Notes under the pieces: generated by a model
What the model was told of the DNA's origin: nothing
The model's database searches: none
The model's input: only the letters and a program-made list of their open reading frames with translations
DNA from: JBDSKH01 sp050245915
GTDB lineage: Bacteria; Actinomycetota; Actinomycetes; Actinomycetales; Microbacteriaceae
Length of the DNA stretch: 64,000 bases
Reading direction: 5' to 3'
Assembly: GCA_050245915.1 (NCBI GenBank)
Contig: JBFWWZ010000001.1
Span: forward strand, 1-64,000
Part shown: piece after piece, positions 48,403 to 56,165 of the stretch
How the letters are laid out: every line of letters begins with the position of its first letter
How positions within the stretch are numbered: position 1 is the first letter of the stretch
Made by a program: the position numbers and the translations under genes

Positions 48403-48837
48403 ATGATCATCTGGAGCCGGTGGGGGATCCTCGTCATGCTGTTCGTCGGCCTCGGGGTCGGTCTCGGGTTCATCATCAAGACCGTCGCGGGAGTGCAGGC
48501 CGACAGCGGGCCGACGGTCGGTCTCTACATCGGTCTCGGTTTCATCCTGAGTGCAGCGGTGCTGTTCGTCGTGGTGAGGGCGACGGTGGGCAAGGTCATC
48601 GACAAGCCTCGTCCCGCCGTGGTGTGGCAGCAGCTCGCCCAGCCGGTGACTCTCGACAACGGCACCACCGTGACCCAGCGCCCCATCCCGGTGACCGACC
48701 CCGACACCGGTGCTCAGCTCTACACGACACCGCGGTCGACGTTGTTTTTCATCCCCGTGAAGTACTGGCCGTACGTGCTCGCCGGGCTCGGGGTGGTGCT
48801 GATCGTGGTGAACCTCATCCAGTCCGCCGCCGGGTGA
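48403..48837 (+). CDS. Small membrane protein of unknown function
   Basis: 144 residues with three hydrophobic segments (about 5-25, 42-60 and 118-139) and a polar loop with TVTQRPIPVTDPDTGAQLYTTP between the second and third. It starts 9 bp after smc and ends 1 bp before the convergent histidine phosphatase gene. No family recognised. Confidence 0.7.
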   Translation: MIIWSRWGILVMLFVGLGVGLGFIIKTVAGVQADSGPTVGLYIGLGFILSAAVLFVVVRATVGKVIDKPRPAVVWQQLAQPVTLDNGTTVTQRPIPVTDPDTGAQLYTTPRSTLFFIPVKYWPYVLAGLGVVLIVVNLIQSAAG

Positions 48838-48838
48838 C

Positions 48839-49444
48839 TCAGCGGGTCGCGGTGTCGCCTTCCGCCGGCATGTAGTTCGGCGGCTCCGGCACCTCATCGA
48901 GCGGTGTCCCGTTCACGCTGAGCACCTGCCACACCCCGTCCTCGAGCTCGAGCGTCGAGATCGAGCCGTTGAGGATGCCGGGCAGCCTCCGCCCGGCGAG
49001 CGCCGCCAGCGTGTACCGGATGATCGTGCCGTGGCAGACGATGATCGTCGGGGTCTCGCCGAAGTCGGCGGCGACCATGGCGAGCCCTGCGGTGCCGCGG
49101 GCGACCACCGACGCGAGCGACTCGGCGCCGGGGTAGTCGCGGTTCGGGTGCTTCGCGACGATCTCGCTCGACGATCCGCCCTCGTTGACGCCGTAATCCC
49201 GTTCGACGAACGCGGCGTAGCTGGGCCCGAGCTCGATGCCGAGGTCGGCCGCCATGATCTCGGCGGTCTCGCGCGCACGCGACAACGGCGAGCTGACGAT
49301 CGCCTCCCACCCGCCGCCGCGGAGGATCGCCGCGGCCTCATGGGCCTGCTGCCGCCCCACATCGTTCAGCGGGATGTCGCTCGACCCCTGCAGGCGGTCG
49401 TCGCGGTTCCAGTCGGTCTGGCCGTGGCGGATGAAGGCGAACAC
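48839..49444 (-). CDS. Histidine phosphatase family protein (phosphoglycerate mutase-like)
   Basis: 201 residues from GTG 49444; the upstream ATG 49474 is an alternative. The RHG motif FIRHGQTDWNRDDRLQG, the second His in IIVCHGTIIRYTLAAL and the acidic catalytic Glu in VERDYGVNEGG are those of the branch-1 histidine phosphatases. Substrate unknown. I prefer GTG 49444 because TAGGCT ends 7 nt before it, giving a leaderless start. Diverges from ftsY. Confidence 0.88.
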   Translation of the reverse strand: MFAFIRHGQTDWNRDDRLQGSSDIPLNDVGRQQAHEAAAILRGGGWEAIVSSPLSRARETAEIMAADLGIELGPSYAAFVERDYGVNEGGSSSEIVAKHPNRDYPGAESLASVVARGTAGLAMVAADFGETPTIIVCHGTIIRYTLAALAGRRLPGILNGSISTLELEDGVWQVLSVNGTPLDEVPEPPNYMPAEGDTATR

Positions 49445-49451
49445 GCCTCTG

Positions 49452-49489
49452 AGCCTAGGCACTGCGCTCGCCATCGCGAGCCGTAGGCT
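49452..49489. promoter_or_regulatory. Back-to-back leaderless promoters (histidine phosphatase / ftsY)
   Basis: TAGGCT occurs on the minus strand at 49457-49452, 7 nt before the phosphatase GTG, and on the plus strand at 49484-49489, 6 nt before the ftsY ATG. Both have the spacing expected when transcription starts at the start codon. Confidence 0.6.
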
Positions 49490-49495
49490 CGTCAC

Positions 49496-50365
49496 ATGGC
49501 TCCGTCGTGGTCGCTGGGCAGCGCCCTCAAAGGCATGTTCGCGCGCGGCAAGATCGACGACCAGACCTGGGAGGATCTCGAAGACGCCCTCCTCAGCGCC
49601 GACTTCGGTCCCGACATCACCGACGCGATCGTCGACGAGTTGCGCGGCAAGGTCGCCAAGTTCCGCACCGACGACCCGGCAGACCTGCAGAGGATGCTGC
49701 GCGAGACCATCGAAGAACGCCTCGCGAAGCTTGACCCCACCCTCGCTCTCAGCAACCGTCCCGCGGTGGTGCTGGTCGTCGGGGTGAACGGGGTGGGTAA
49801 GACGACGACGATCGGGAAGTTCGCGAAGTTCCTGCGCAACTACGATCGCTCGGTCGTGGTGGGGGCGGCGGACACGTTCCGCGCGGCGGCGGTGGAGCAG
49901 CTCGCCACCTGGGCGGAGCGCGCCGGCGCGGAGGTGGTGCGGCCGCAGCAGCCGGGGCAGGATCCGGCGTCGGTGGCGTTCCAGACCGTCGAGAAGGCGC
50001 AGCGCGAAGGCATCGAGATGGTGCTGATCGACACCGCCGGACGGCTGCAGACGAAGTCGGGCCTGATGGATGAGCTCACGAAGGTGCGCCGCGTCGTCGA
50101 GAAGCTCGCCCCGATCGCCGAGGTGCTGCTGGTGCTCGACGCCACCACCGGGCAGAACGGTCTCGCGCAGGCGGAGGCGTTCATCGAACACGCCGGGGTC
50201 ACGGGGCTGGTGCTGACGAAACTGGATGGGTCTGCAAAGGGCGGGTTCGTGCTCGCCGTGCAGGAGAAGACCGGCATCCCGATCAAGCTCATCGGGCAGG
50301 GCGAAGGCATCGGGGACCTGACCGGGTTCACCCCGCACGTCTTCGCTCAGCAGCTCGTCGGCTGA
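49496..50365 (+). CDS. ftsY: Signal recognition particle receptor FtsY
   Basis: 289 residues. SRP-type GTPase: N domain (ALKGMFARGKIDDQTWEDLEDALLSADFG), G1 GVNGVGKTT (96-104), G3 DTAGR (179-183), G4 TKLDG (241-245). It docks ribosome-SRP complexes at the membrane. The acidic N-terminal A domain is absent, so only the NG core is present, as in many Gram-positives. Leaderless start. Confidence 0.97.
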   Translation: MAPSWSLGSALKGMFARGKIDDQTWEDLEDALLSADFGPDITDAIVDELRGKVAKFRTDDPADLQRMLRETIEERLAKLDPTLALSNRPAVVLVVGVNGVGKTTTIGKFAKFLRNYDRSVVVGAADTFRAAAVEQLATWAERAGAEVVRPQQPGQDPASVAFQTVEKAQREGIEMVLIDTAGRLQTKSGLMDELTKVRRVVEKLAPIAEVLLVLDATTGQNGLAQAEAFIEHAGVTGLVLTKLDGSAKGGFVLAVQEKTGIPIKLIGQGEGIGDLTGFTPHVFAQQLVG

Positions 50366-50375
50366 CCGCCGCTAC

Positions 50376-51299
50376 TCACCCAGCGGCGCGGGGGTGCGCC
50401 CCGAAGAAGGCGGCGATCTCGGCGGTCGCGTCGAGCCGGGTCGACGGCGGGTCTCCGCCGAGCTCGTCCCGGATCTCGGACGACGACGCCCCCGGCCACT
50501 GGTGCCCGGCATCCTGCACCTCGATATACACCACGGCGGTCTGTTCGTCGCAGCCGGTCGCGTCGAGGGCCGTGACGAGCGGGTCGCCCCATTCGCTGCT
50601 GACCGGCTCGCCGCATCCATCGCGCTGCAGCCAGTACCCGATCACGTCCGCCAGCGGCGGGCCGTCGATGTTCTGGGTGCCGCCGCCGGGGCTGCCGTCG
50701 GGCGGCACGCTGCCGTCGAGCGCACCGTGGATGTGCATCACCGACACCGGGCGGGGTGCGTCGCAGTCGACCAGCATCGTCCCCGACACCGGTGCGATCG
50801 CGGCGAACAGCTCGCTCTCGCAGGCGAGCCGGTACGACATGATGCCGCCGTTCGACATGCCTGTCGCGAACGTGCGCTGCGGGTCCACCTCGAGCACCGA
50901 CGACACCTCCGCCACGACCGCCTCGATGAAACCGACATCGTCGAGGTCGCGTTTCATCGCCGGGCCGCAGCATCCGCCCGCGTTCCACGACCGGCCGACC
51001 CCATCGGGGTAGACGACGATCAGCCCGGACTCCTCCGCCTGCCGGTCCCAGCCGTACGCGAGCTCCGCCTGTTCGGCCGACCCGAAGCCGCCGTGCAGCA
51101 TCACCACGAGCGTCGACGGGCCGGACGTCAAGCTGCGCGGCACGTACACGCGGTAGTCGCGCTCGACCCCGTCGAACACGATCGTGTGCGACGACGAGCC
51201 CGGCGGGTAGGCGGGGGCGGTCGGCTGCGGCGCGGGCCGGGCGATGCAGCCCGCGAGCAGCAGCGCGACCAGCAGGACGGGGATCACGAGACGTCGCAT
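50376..51299 (-). CDS. PHB depolymerase-family esterase, secreted lipoprotein
   Basis: 307 residues. Signal peptide with lipobox LLAGC (Cys18), then an alpha/beta hydrolase of the LpqC/feruloyl esterase-like esterase family: VVMLHGGFG (oxyanion), nucleophile Ser149 in ATGMSNGG and His in DAGHQWPG. Conserved Cys pair GGCCGPAM. It probably hydrolyses an ester outside the membrane; substrate unknown. An 80-bp palindrome lies 28 bp upstream of its start. Confidence 0.88.
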   Translation of the reverse strand: MRRLVIPVLLVALLLAGCIARPAPQPTAPAYPPGSSSHTIVFDGVERDYRVYVPRSLTSGPSTLVVMLHGGFGSAEQAELAYGWDRQAEESGLIVVYPDGVGRSWNAGGCCGPAMKRDLDDVGFIEAVVAEVSSVLEVDPQRTFATGMSNGGIMSYRLACESELFAAIAPVSGTMLVDCDAPRPVSVMHIHGALDGSVPPDGSPGGGTQNIDGPPLADVIGYWLQRDGCGEPVSSEWGDPLVTALDATGCDEQTAVVYIEVQDAGHQWPGASSSEIRDELGGDPPSTRLDATAEIAAFFGAHPRAAG

Positions 51300-51326
51300 C
51301 GCCCCATGATGGCGCGCGGCCCTGTA

Positions 51327-51406
51327 CGCGGATCAGGAGATCCCGGCGACACGCCGTGAGCCGGGGGCCGCCGGGACGGGGTGTCGGTCAGATCTCCTGA
51401 TCCGCG
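51327..51406. repeat. 80-bp palindromic element truncating an acyl-CoA ligase gene
   Basis: Perfect 16-bp arms CGCGGATCAGGAGATC (51327-51342) and its complement (51391-51406) enclose 48 bp that is itself partly self-complementary (CGACACGCC against GGGGTGTCG). The right arm contains the last codons (ADQEI) and stop of the AMP-ligase gene. Confidence 0.85.
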
Positions 51407-52743
51407 AGCGTGACGCGCAACTCCCGCGGGACCGCGGCGCGCCCTGCGCGCGCGGCGAGCTCCCGCGTCAGCACCTGCGCGTCGATGGCGGCGTCCGACA
51501 CGCGCACCTCGGCGCAGAGCCGTGAGCCGAGCAGGTCATCCGGTTCGGACCAGACGCGAGCCGCGATCACCCCCGGCACCGCACGCAACTCGCGGGCCAC
51601 CCCCTCCGGCGCGATCAGCTCGCCGCCGCTGTCCACGACATCCCCGGCCCGCCCGTCGACGACGAGGCGCCGGCCCTCGAGGTGGCCGACGTCGCCGGGC
51701 GCGACCCGTCGTCCGCCGAGCGGCGACGAGATCAGGATGCGGCGGTCGCCATCCACCTCGATCGTCACCCCGGCAAGGGGTCGCCCGTCGATCGCGACCG
51801 TCCCGGTCTCCGTGGAGCCGTAGCAGTCGAGCACGCGCGCCCCCCGGCTCGCGAGCCGTGTCTTCAGCGCGGCGGGCAGCTTCGACGACCCGGAGACCAC
51901 GAGCCGCACCCCCTCGAGCACGGAGTCGTCGTCCTCCACCAGTCGCCCGAGCTGCGCCGGCACCCCGGTGATCGTCGAGACGCTGTGCCGTGCCGCCAGC
52001 TCCGCCTGTTCGGCGGGACGCATGCCGCTGGCGAGCACGACCGGGTGCCCGCCGACGAGTCCGGCGAGCACCATGGAGAGCCCGTGCCCGTGGTCGGGCG
52101 GTGCGAGCACGAGCATCGGCCCCTGCGGGATCCGCAGCCGCCGCGCCGCGTCCGCGAGCTGCAGCATCCCTCGCACCCCGATCCGCCCGCGCCGCGTCTC
52201 GGTGGGCGCCCCCGTAGTCCCGGTAGAGAGGAGATGTATCGCACCGGTGGTCGAGTAGCGCCGACGGCGCGTGTCGAAACCACCACGACGGACCATCTCC
52301 CACGCGTCCACCGTCTCGAGGCCCTCCACCGGCCCGCTCCGCGGCCCGATCGCCACCGCCTCCACCCCCGCGAGTCCGGCCGCCGCGAGCACGACGAGGA
52401 ACTCGATCCCCCCGTCACCTCGCACCCCGACGCGGGTGCCGGGTGCCCACCGGTCGGCGAGGGCGTCCGCGGTGGCGGCGACCGCGGCTTCCAGTTCTCG
52501 CCCGGTCATGGTGTCGAGCCCGCGCACGATGACGGCCCGGCCGGGGGAGCGGTGCGCGGCGATGCCGATCGCCGCCGCGATCCCGCCCCGCCGCAGCACC
52601 GACGGCGGAACCCCTGCAACAGAACGTGCGAGCGATGCAGCAGCAGCCAGCCCCACCCCGCCGCGCAGTGCTCCGCTCTTTTGTGCGCCGCCGCCCCTGC
52701 GGCGCACCCGCTTCTCGGCGCGAGCGCGGTCGCGCCGCTTCAC
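51388..52743 (-). CDS. AMP-binding acyl-CoA ligase-like protein, C-terminus lost
   Basis: 451 residues from GTG 52743, which overlaps the SDR stop (GTGA). Adenylation-domain motifs: LLSTGTTGAPTE (A3 P-loop), YGSTETGTVAIDG (A5), GDVVDSGGELI (A8-like). The protein ends AAVPRELRVTLADQEI, just where family members continue to the PRT-GK motif with the catalytic lysine (A10). The stop lies in an arm of an 80-bp palindrome, so the end seems cut off by that element. The N-terminus is Arg-rich and atypical. A family 2 repeat is also translated here (RRGGFDTRRRRYSTT). Activity is doubtful. Confidence 0.8.
   Translation of the reverse strand: MKRRDRARAEKRVRRRGGGAQKSGALRGGVGLAAAASLARSVAGVPPSVLRRGGIAAAIGIAAHRSPGRAVIVRGLDTMTGRELEAAVAATADALADRWAPGTRVGVRGDGGIEFLVVLAAAGLAGVEAVAIGPRSGPVEGLETVDAWEMVRRGGFDTRRRRYSTTGAIHLLSTGTTGAPTETRRGRIGVRGMLQLADAARRLRIPQGPMLVLAPPDHGHGLSMVLAGLVGGHPVVLASGMRPAEQAELAARHSVSTITGVPAQLGRLVEDDDSVLEGVRLVVSGSSKLPAALKTRLASRGARVLDCYGSTETGTVAIDGRPLAGVTIEVDGDRRILISSPLGGRRVAPGDVGHLEGRRLVVDGRAGDVVDSGGELIAPEGVARELRAVPGVIAARVWSEPDDLLGSRLCAEVRVSDAAIDAQVLTRELAARAGRAAVPRELRVTLADQEI
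52246..52284 (+). repeat. Family 2 palindrome inside the AMP-ligase gene
   Basis: GGTGGTCGAGTAGCGCCGAC...GTGTCGAAACCACC with 6-bp perfect ends GGTGGT/ACCACC. Kept in frame on the minus strand (GFDTRRRRYST). Confidence 0.8.
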
Positions 52744-53579
52744 TGGCCGCCCAGCCGCCGGTCGTACGCGCGCAGCACCCGGTCCGCGAGCCCGGGGAAC
52801 GCGACCAGCATCCCGCCGGCGAGCCGCGACCACCACGGCGAGATCAGCCGCGGGCGTTCGACGATGGCGCGGGCGATCAGCTTCGCCGCATCCACCGGGC
52901 GCATCGCCGGGCCGGACGTGCCGTAGGTGGGCTCGCTCATCGCCGTGCGCACCAGCGGCAGGTGGATGGAGGTGACGGCGATCCCGTGCGGCGCGAGTTC
53001 CGGCGCGACGGCGCGCAGCCAGGCGTCGAACGCGGTCTTCGAGGCCCCGTACACCGACCAGCCGGGGGCCGGGATGTCGACGCTGGTCGACCCGATCGAG
53101 ATGACGTGGCCGCGTCCCGCCTGCACCATCGCGGGGATCAGCACCTGCAGCATCGCCACCGGTCCGATGTAGTTGACCCCGATCGTGCGGGTGACATCGT
53201 GCGGGCGGTCCGCGTAGTCCAGCAGACGCCGGCGGATCGAATGCCCGGCGTTCGAGATGACGATCTCGGGGACCCCCACCTCGCTGAGGGCGCGCTCCGC
53301 GGCGGCCCCCGCGGCATCCGGATCACGCAGGTCGGCGGCGATCACGCTCGCCCGCCCGCCGCGCTTCGCGATCGACCGGGCCACGGCATCCAGAGCCTGC
53401 TCGTCGCGGGCGATCAGGATGACATGGGCGCCCACGAGCGCCAGGCGACGGGCCGTCTCGGCCCCGATCCCCCGCGAGGCTCCGGTGACGACGACGACCC
53501 GGTTGCTCACCCGGGCGGCGAGCGCCCCGCGCGACGGCCCCGCGGGCCGCAGTCCGAGCAGAGCGGGGAGCGGGTCCAT
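52740..53579 (-). CDS. SDR family oxidoreductase
   Basis: 279 residues from ATG 53579, overlapping the upstream stop (ATGA). Rossmann motif TGASRGIG, NAGHS, catalytic Ser in SIGSTSVD and YGASK. The product resembles SDRs that act with acyl-CoA ligases on lipids (long N-terminal extension, C-terminal RPRLISPWWSRLAGG with hydrophobic end). It is the middle gene of a three-gene operon with a gamma-carbonic-anhydrase-like protein upstream and the AMP-ligase downstream. Confidence 0.9.
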   Translation of the reverse strand: MDPLPALLGLRPAGPSRGALAARVSNRVVVVTGASRGIGAETARRLALVGAHVILIARDEQALDAVARSIAKRGGRASVIAADLRDPDAAGAAAERALSEVGVPEIVISNAGHSIRRRLLDYADRPHDVTRTIGVNYIGPVAMLQVLIPAMVQAGRGHVISIGSTSVDIPAPGWSVYGASKTAFDAWLRAVAPELAPHGIAVTSIHLPLVRTAMSEPTYGTSGPAMRPVDAAKLIARAIVERPRLISPWWSRLAGGMLVAFPGLADRVLRAYDRRLGGQ

Positions 53580-54088
53580 CAGCTCGGGTTCGCGTAGACC
53601 TGCGCGCGTTCGGCGTAGGTGGCGGCGTTCCGGCGGATGCCGTCGACCTCGTCGTCGGTGAGCTGCCGGCGCACTTTCGCGGGAACGCCGGCGACGAGCG
53701 AGCGGGGCGGCACGACGGTGCCTTCGAGGACGACGGCTCCGGCGGCGACGAGGGATTCCCGCCCGATGACGGCGCCGTTCAGCACGGTGGCGTTCATGCC
53801 GATCAGGCAGTCGTCCTCGACGCGGCAGCCGTGAACGACCGCGCCGTGGCCGATGCTGACGCCGGAGCCGATGATCGCCGGGCTGCCGGGGTCGGCGTGC
53901 ACGACCGCGTTGTCTTGCAGGTTGCTGCGCTCGCCGAGCACCAGGTCGTCGGTGTCTCCGCGCATCACGGCGCCGAACCAGACGCTCGCGCCGGCCTCCA
54001 CCCGCACCCGGCCGACCAGGACGGCGTTGTCGGCGATGTAGGCGGTCGGCTCGACGGCGGGGAGCGCCCGCTGCCACGGGATCAGCAT
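53579..54088 (-). CDS. Gamma carbonic anhydrase family protein (left-handed beta-helix)
   Basis: 169 residues with hexapeptide repeats forming a left-handed beta-helix. Metal-ligand histidines are in NLQDNAVVHAD and SIGHGAVVHGC, as in YrdA/PaaY-type gamma-CAs. The catalytic Glu loop of Methanosarcina Cam is not present, so CO2 hydration is uncertain; family members often act with CoA-ester pathways. First gene of the operon with SDR and AMP-ligase. Confidence 0.9.
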   Translation of the reverse strand: MLIPWQRALPAVEPTAYIADNAVLVGRVRVEAGASVWFGAVMRGDTDDLVLGERSNLQDNAVVHADPGSPAIIGSGVSIGHGAVVHGCRVEDDCLIGMNATVLNGAVIGRESLVAAGAVVLEGTVVPPRSLVAGVPAKVRRQLTDDEVDGIRRNAATYAERAQVYANPS

Positions 54089-54110
54089 GGGTCCACGTTA
54101 GCGGGGGTCT

Positions 54111-54116
54111 TAGACT
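54111..54116 (+). promoter_or_regulatory. -10 box for a leaderless small membrane protein gene
   Basis: TAGACT, 6 nt before the ATG at 54123. The same hexamer occurs at 54480-54485 upstream of ffh. Confidence 0.5.
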
Positions 54117-54122
54117 CCGGGC

Positions 54123-54473
54123 ATGGCAGCCGACGAGCACGACACCATCGACAGGTCCGAGAACCCGGTCCCGAGACCGCGCCGCATCCCACCGGCGGTC
54201 CCGGTCGTCGGCATCCTGCTCGGCATCGTCGGCACCGTCGTGATGGCGTACGCGTTCGTGAACGGCATCTCCGCCGCCCTCGACGGCGCGAACGGCAACA
54301 CCGCCGTCTTCATCGGGTTGTTCATCGGCGGCGGGGTGCTCGCCTTCGCCGCCATCGTCATCGGGGCCGTCGGTCTCGTGCGGGGCGCGCACCGCATCCT
54401 GTCGTTCTTCTCCCTGATCATCGGCTTGGTTCCGGCGGTCGTGATCGTGCTGATCAGGATCGCGAACGGCTAG
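54123..54473 (+). CDS. Small membrane protein of unknown function
   Basis: 116 residues: a hydrophilic, acidic then Pro/Arg-rich N-terminus (MAADEHDTIDRSENPVPRPRR) and three hydrophobic segments (about 25-45, 57-85, 92-112). No motif recognised. It sits just before ffh, from which it is separated by 21 bp containing a TAGACT promoter box. Confidence 0.7.
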   Translation: MAADEHDTIDRSENPVPRPRRIPPAVPVVGILLGIVGTVVMAYAFVNGISAALDGANGNTAVFIGLFIGGGVLAFAAIVIGAVGLVRGAHRILSFFSLIIGLVPAVVIVLIRIANG

Positions 54474-54494
54474 CCCGTTTAGACTCGGGGGACC

Positions 54495-56045
54495 ATGGCA
54501 GCATTCGGCACCCTCTCGGATCGCCTCACCGCGACCTTCCGCAATCTCCGCACCAAAGGCAAGCTCAGCCCGGCGGATGTCGACGGGACCGTCCGCGAGA
54601 TCCGTCGCGCACTGCTCGACGCGGATGTCGCGCTGGAGGTCGTGAAGGATTTCACCGGCCGGGTGCGTGACCGCGCCCTCAGCGACGAGGTGAACAAGGC
54701 GCTGAACCCGGCGCAGCAGGTGGTGCAGATCGTCAACGACGAGCTGATCGGCATCCTCGGCGGTGAGCAGCGGCGTCTCGAGTTCGCGAAGAAGCCGCCG
54801 ACCGTCATCATGCTCGCCGGCCTGCAGGGTGCCGGTAAGACGACTCTCGCCGGCAAGCTCGCGAAGTGGCTTGCGAAAGACGGCCACACCCCGCTGCTGG
54901 TGGCGTCGGACCTGCAGCGTCCGAACGCGGTCACCCAGCTGCAGGTCGTCGGCGAGCAGGCCGGCGTCCCCGTGTTCGCCCCGGAGCCGGGCAACGGCGT
55001 CGGCGACCCGGTCAAGGTCGCGCGCGATGGCGTGAAAGAGGCGGAGCGCAAGCAGTACGACACGGTCATCGTGGACACCGCGGGTCGCCTCGGCATCGAC
55101 GCCGAGCTGATGAAGCAGGCGTCCGACATCCGCAAAGCCGTGGATCCCGACGAGGTGCTGTTCGTCATCGACGCGATGATCGGTCAGGACGCGGTGACGA
55201 CGGCGCGCGCCTTCCAGGAGGGCGTCGATTTCACCGGTGTCGTGTTGTCGAAGCTCGACGGCGACGCCCGCGGTGGTGCGGCGCTGTCGGTCGCGTCGAT
55301 CACGGGGCGTCCCATCATGTTCGCCTCCACGGGTGAGGGGCTCGACGATTTCGAGCCGTTCCATCCCGACCGCATGGCGTCCCGCATCCTGGACCTCGGC
55401 GACATCCTGACCCTCATCGAGCAGGCGCAGACCGCGTTCGACGAGGAGGAGGCGCGCAAGACCGCCGAGAAGTTCGCGACGGACACGTTCACGCTCGACG
55501 ACTTCCTGAAGCAGATGCAGCAGCTCAAGAACATGGGCTCCATCAAGGGGATGCTGGGGATGCTCCCCGGAGCACGCGGCATGCGCGAGCAGCTCGACAA
55601 CTTCGACGAGAGCGAGATCACCCGTACCGAGGCGATCATCCAGTCGATGACGCTGCAGGAGCGGCACACCCCGAAGCTGCTGAACGGCTCGCGCCGGCTG
55701 CGTATCGCCAAGGGGTCGGGGACCACCGTCACTGAGGTGAACCAACTGGTGCAGCGGTTCGAGCAGGCCGCGAAGATGATGAAGACGGTCGCGAAGGGGG
55801 GCGTGCCGCAGGTGCCGGGCATGGGCCCGATCCCCGGTGCGTCGTATGCCGGCAAGAAGAAGCAGCAGGCGAAGAAGAAGTCGAAGTCGGGCAACCCGGC
55901 GAAGCGCGCGGCCGAGAATGCCGCGCTCGCCTCCGGGGTGTCGTCGAAGCCGGCCGGCTCCGGTTTCGGTCTCGGCTCGAAGGGCGCGGACGGCGGACCG
56001 TCCGAGGACGAACTCGCCGCCCTGCAGAAGCTGCTCGGCCGCTAG
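54495..56045 (+). CDS. ffh: Signal recognition particle protein Ffh
   Basis: 516 residues. N domain, G domain with G1 GLQGAGKTT (109-117), DTAGR and SKLDGD, and the methionine-rich M domain (FLKQMQQLKNMGSIKGMLGMLPG) that binds signal peptides and SRP RNA. The C-terminal tail is long and Lys/Gly/Ser-rich (GKKKQQAKKKSKSG). It cooperates with FtsY encoded 5 kb upstream. A family 2 palindrome follows as likely terminator. Confidence 0.97.
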   Translation: MAAFGTLSDRLTATFRNLRTKGKLSPADVDGTVREIRRALLDADVALEVVKDFTGRVRDRALSDEVNKALNPAQQVVQIVNDELIGILGGEQRRLEFAKKPPTVIMLAGLQGAGKTTLAGKLAKWLAKDGHTPLLVASDLQRPNAVTQLQVVGEQAGVPVFAPEPGNGVGDPVKVARDGVKEAERKQYDTVIVDTAGRLGIDAELMKQASDIRKAVDPDEVLFVIDAMIGQDAVTTARAFQEGVDFTGVVLSKLDGDARGGAALSVASITGRPIMFASTGEGLDDFEPFHPDRMASRILDLGDILTLIEQAQTAFDEEEARKTAEKFATDTFTLDDFLKQMQQLKNMGSIKGMLGMLPGARGMREQLDNFDESEITRTEAIIQSMTLQERHTPKLLNGSRRLRIAKGSGTTVTEVNQLVQRFEQAAKMMKTVAKGGVPQVPGMGPIPGASYAGKKKQQAKKKSKSGNPAKRAAENAALASGVSSKPAGSGFGLGSKGADGGPSEDELAALQKLLGR

Positions 56046-56056
56046 CCCCCGCTGGT

Positions 56057-56091
56057 GGTTGAGTAGCGGCCGAAGGCCGCGTATCGAAACC
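56057..56091. repeat. Family 2 palindrome downstream of ffh, likely terminator
   Basis: GGTTGAGTAGCGGCCGAAGG...GTATCGAAACC with a strong GCGGCC/GGCCGC centre, 11 bp after the ffh stop. Confidence 0.75.
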
Positions 56092-56165
56092 CTTACTCCA
56101 CCGCTACCAGCCGATTCCCAGGTGCTGGTACTGTCGGGCAACCCCCGTCTCATGTCGCCCGACAG

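Noticed and set aside
44167..48897. Open minus-strand frame of 1576 codons opposite smc
   Set aside because: Only its last 171 codons (ATG 44682) have a signal peptide and ribosome-binding site. The rest is the Arg/Glu/His-rich antisense shadow of smc.
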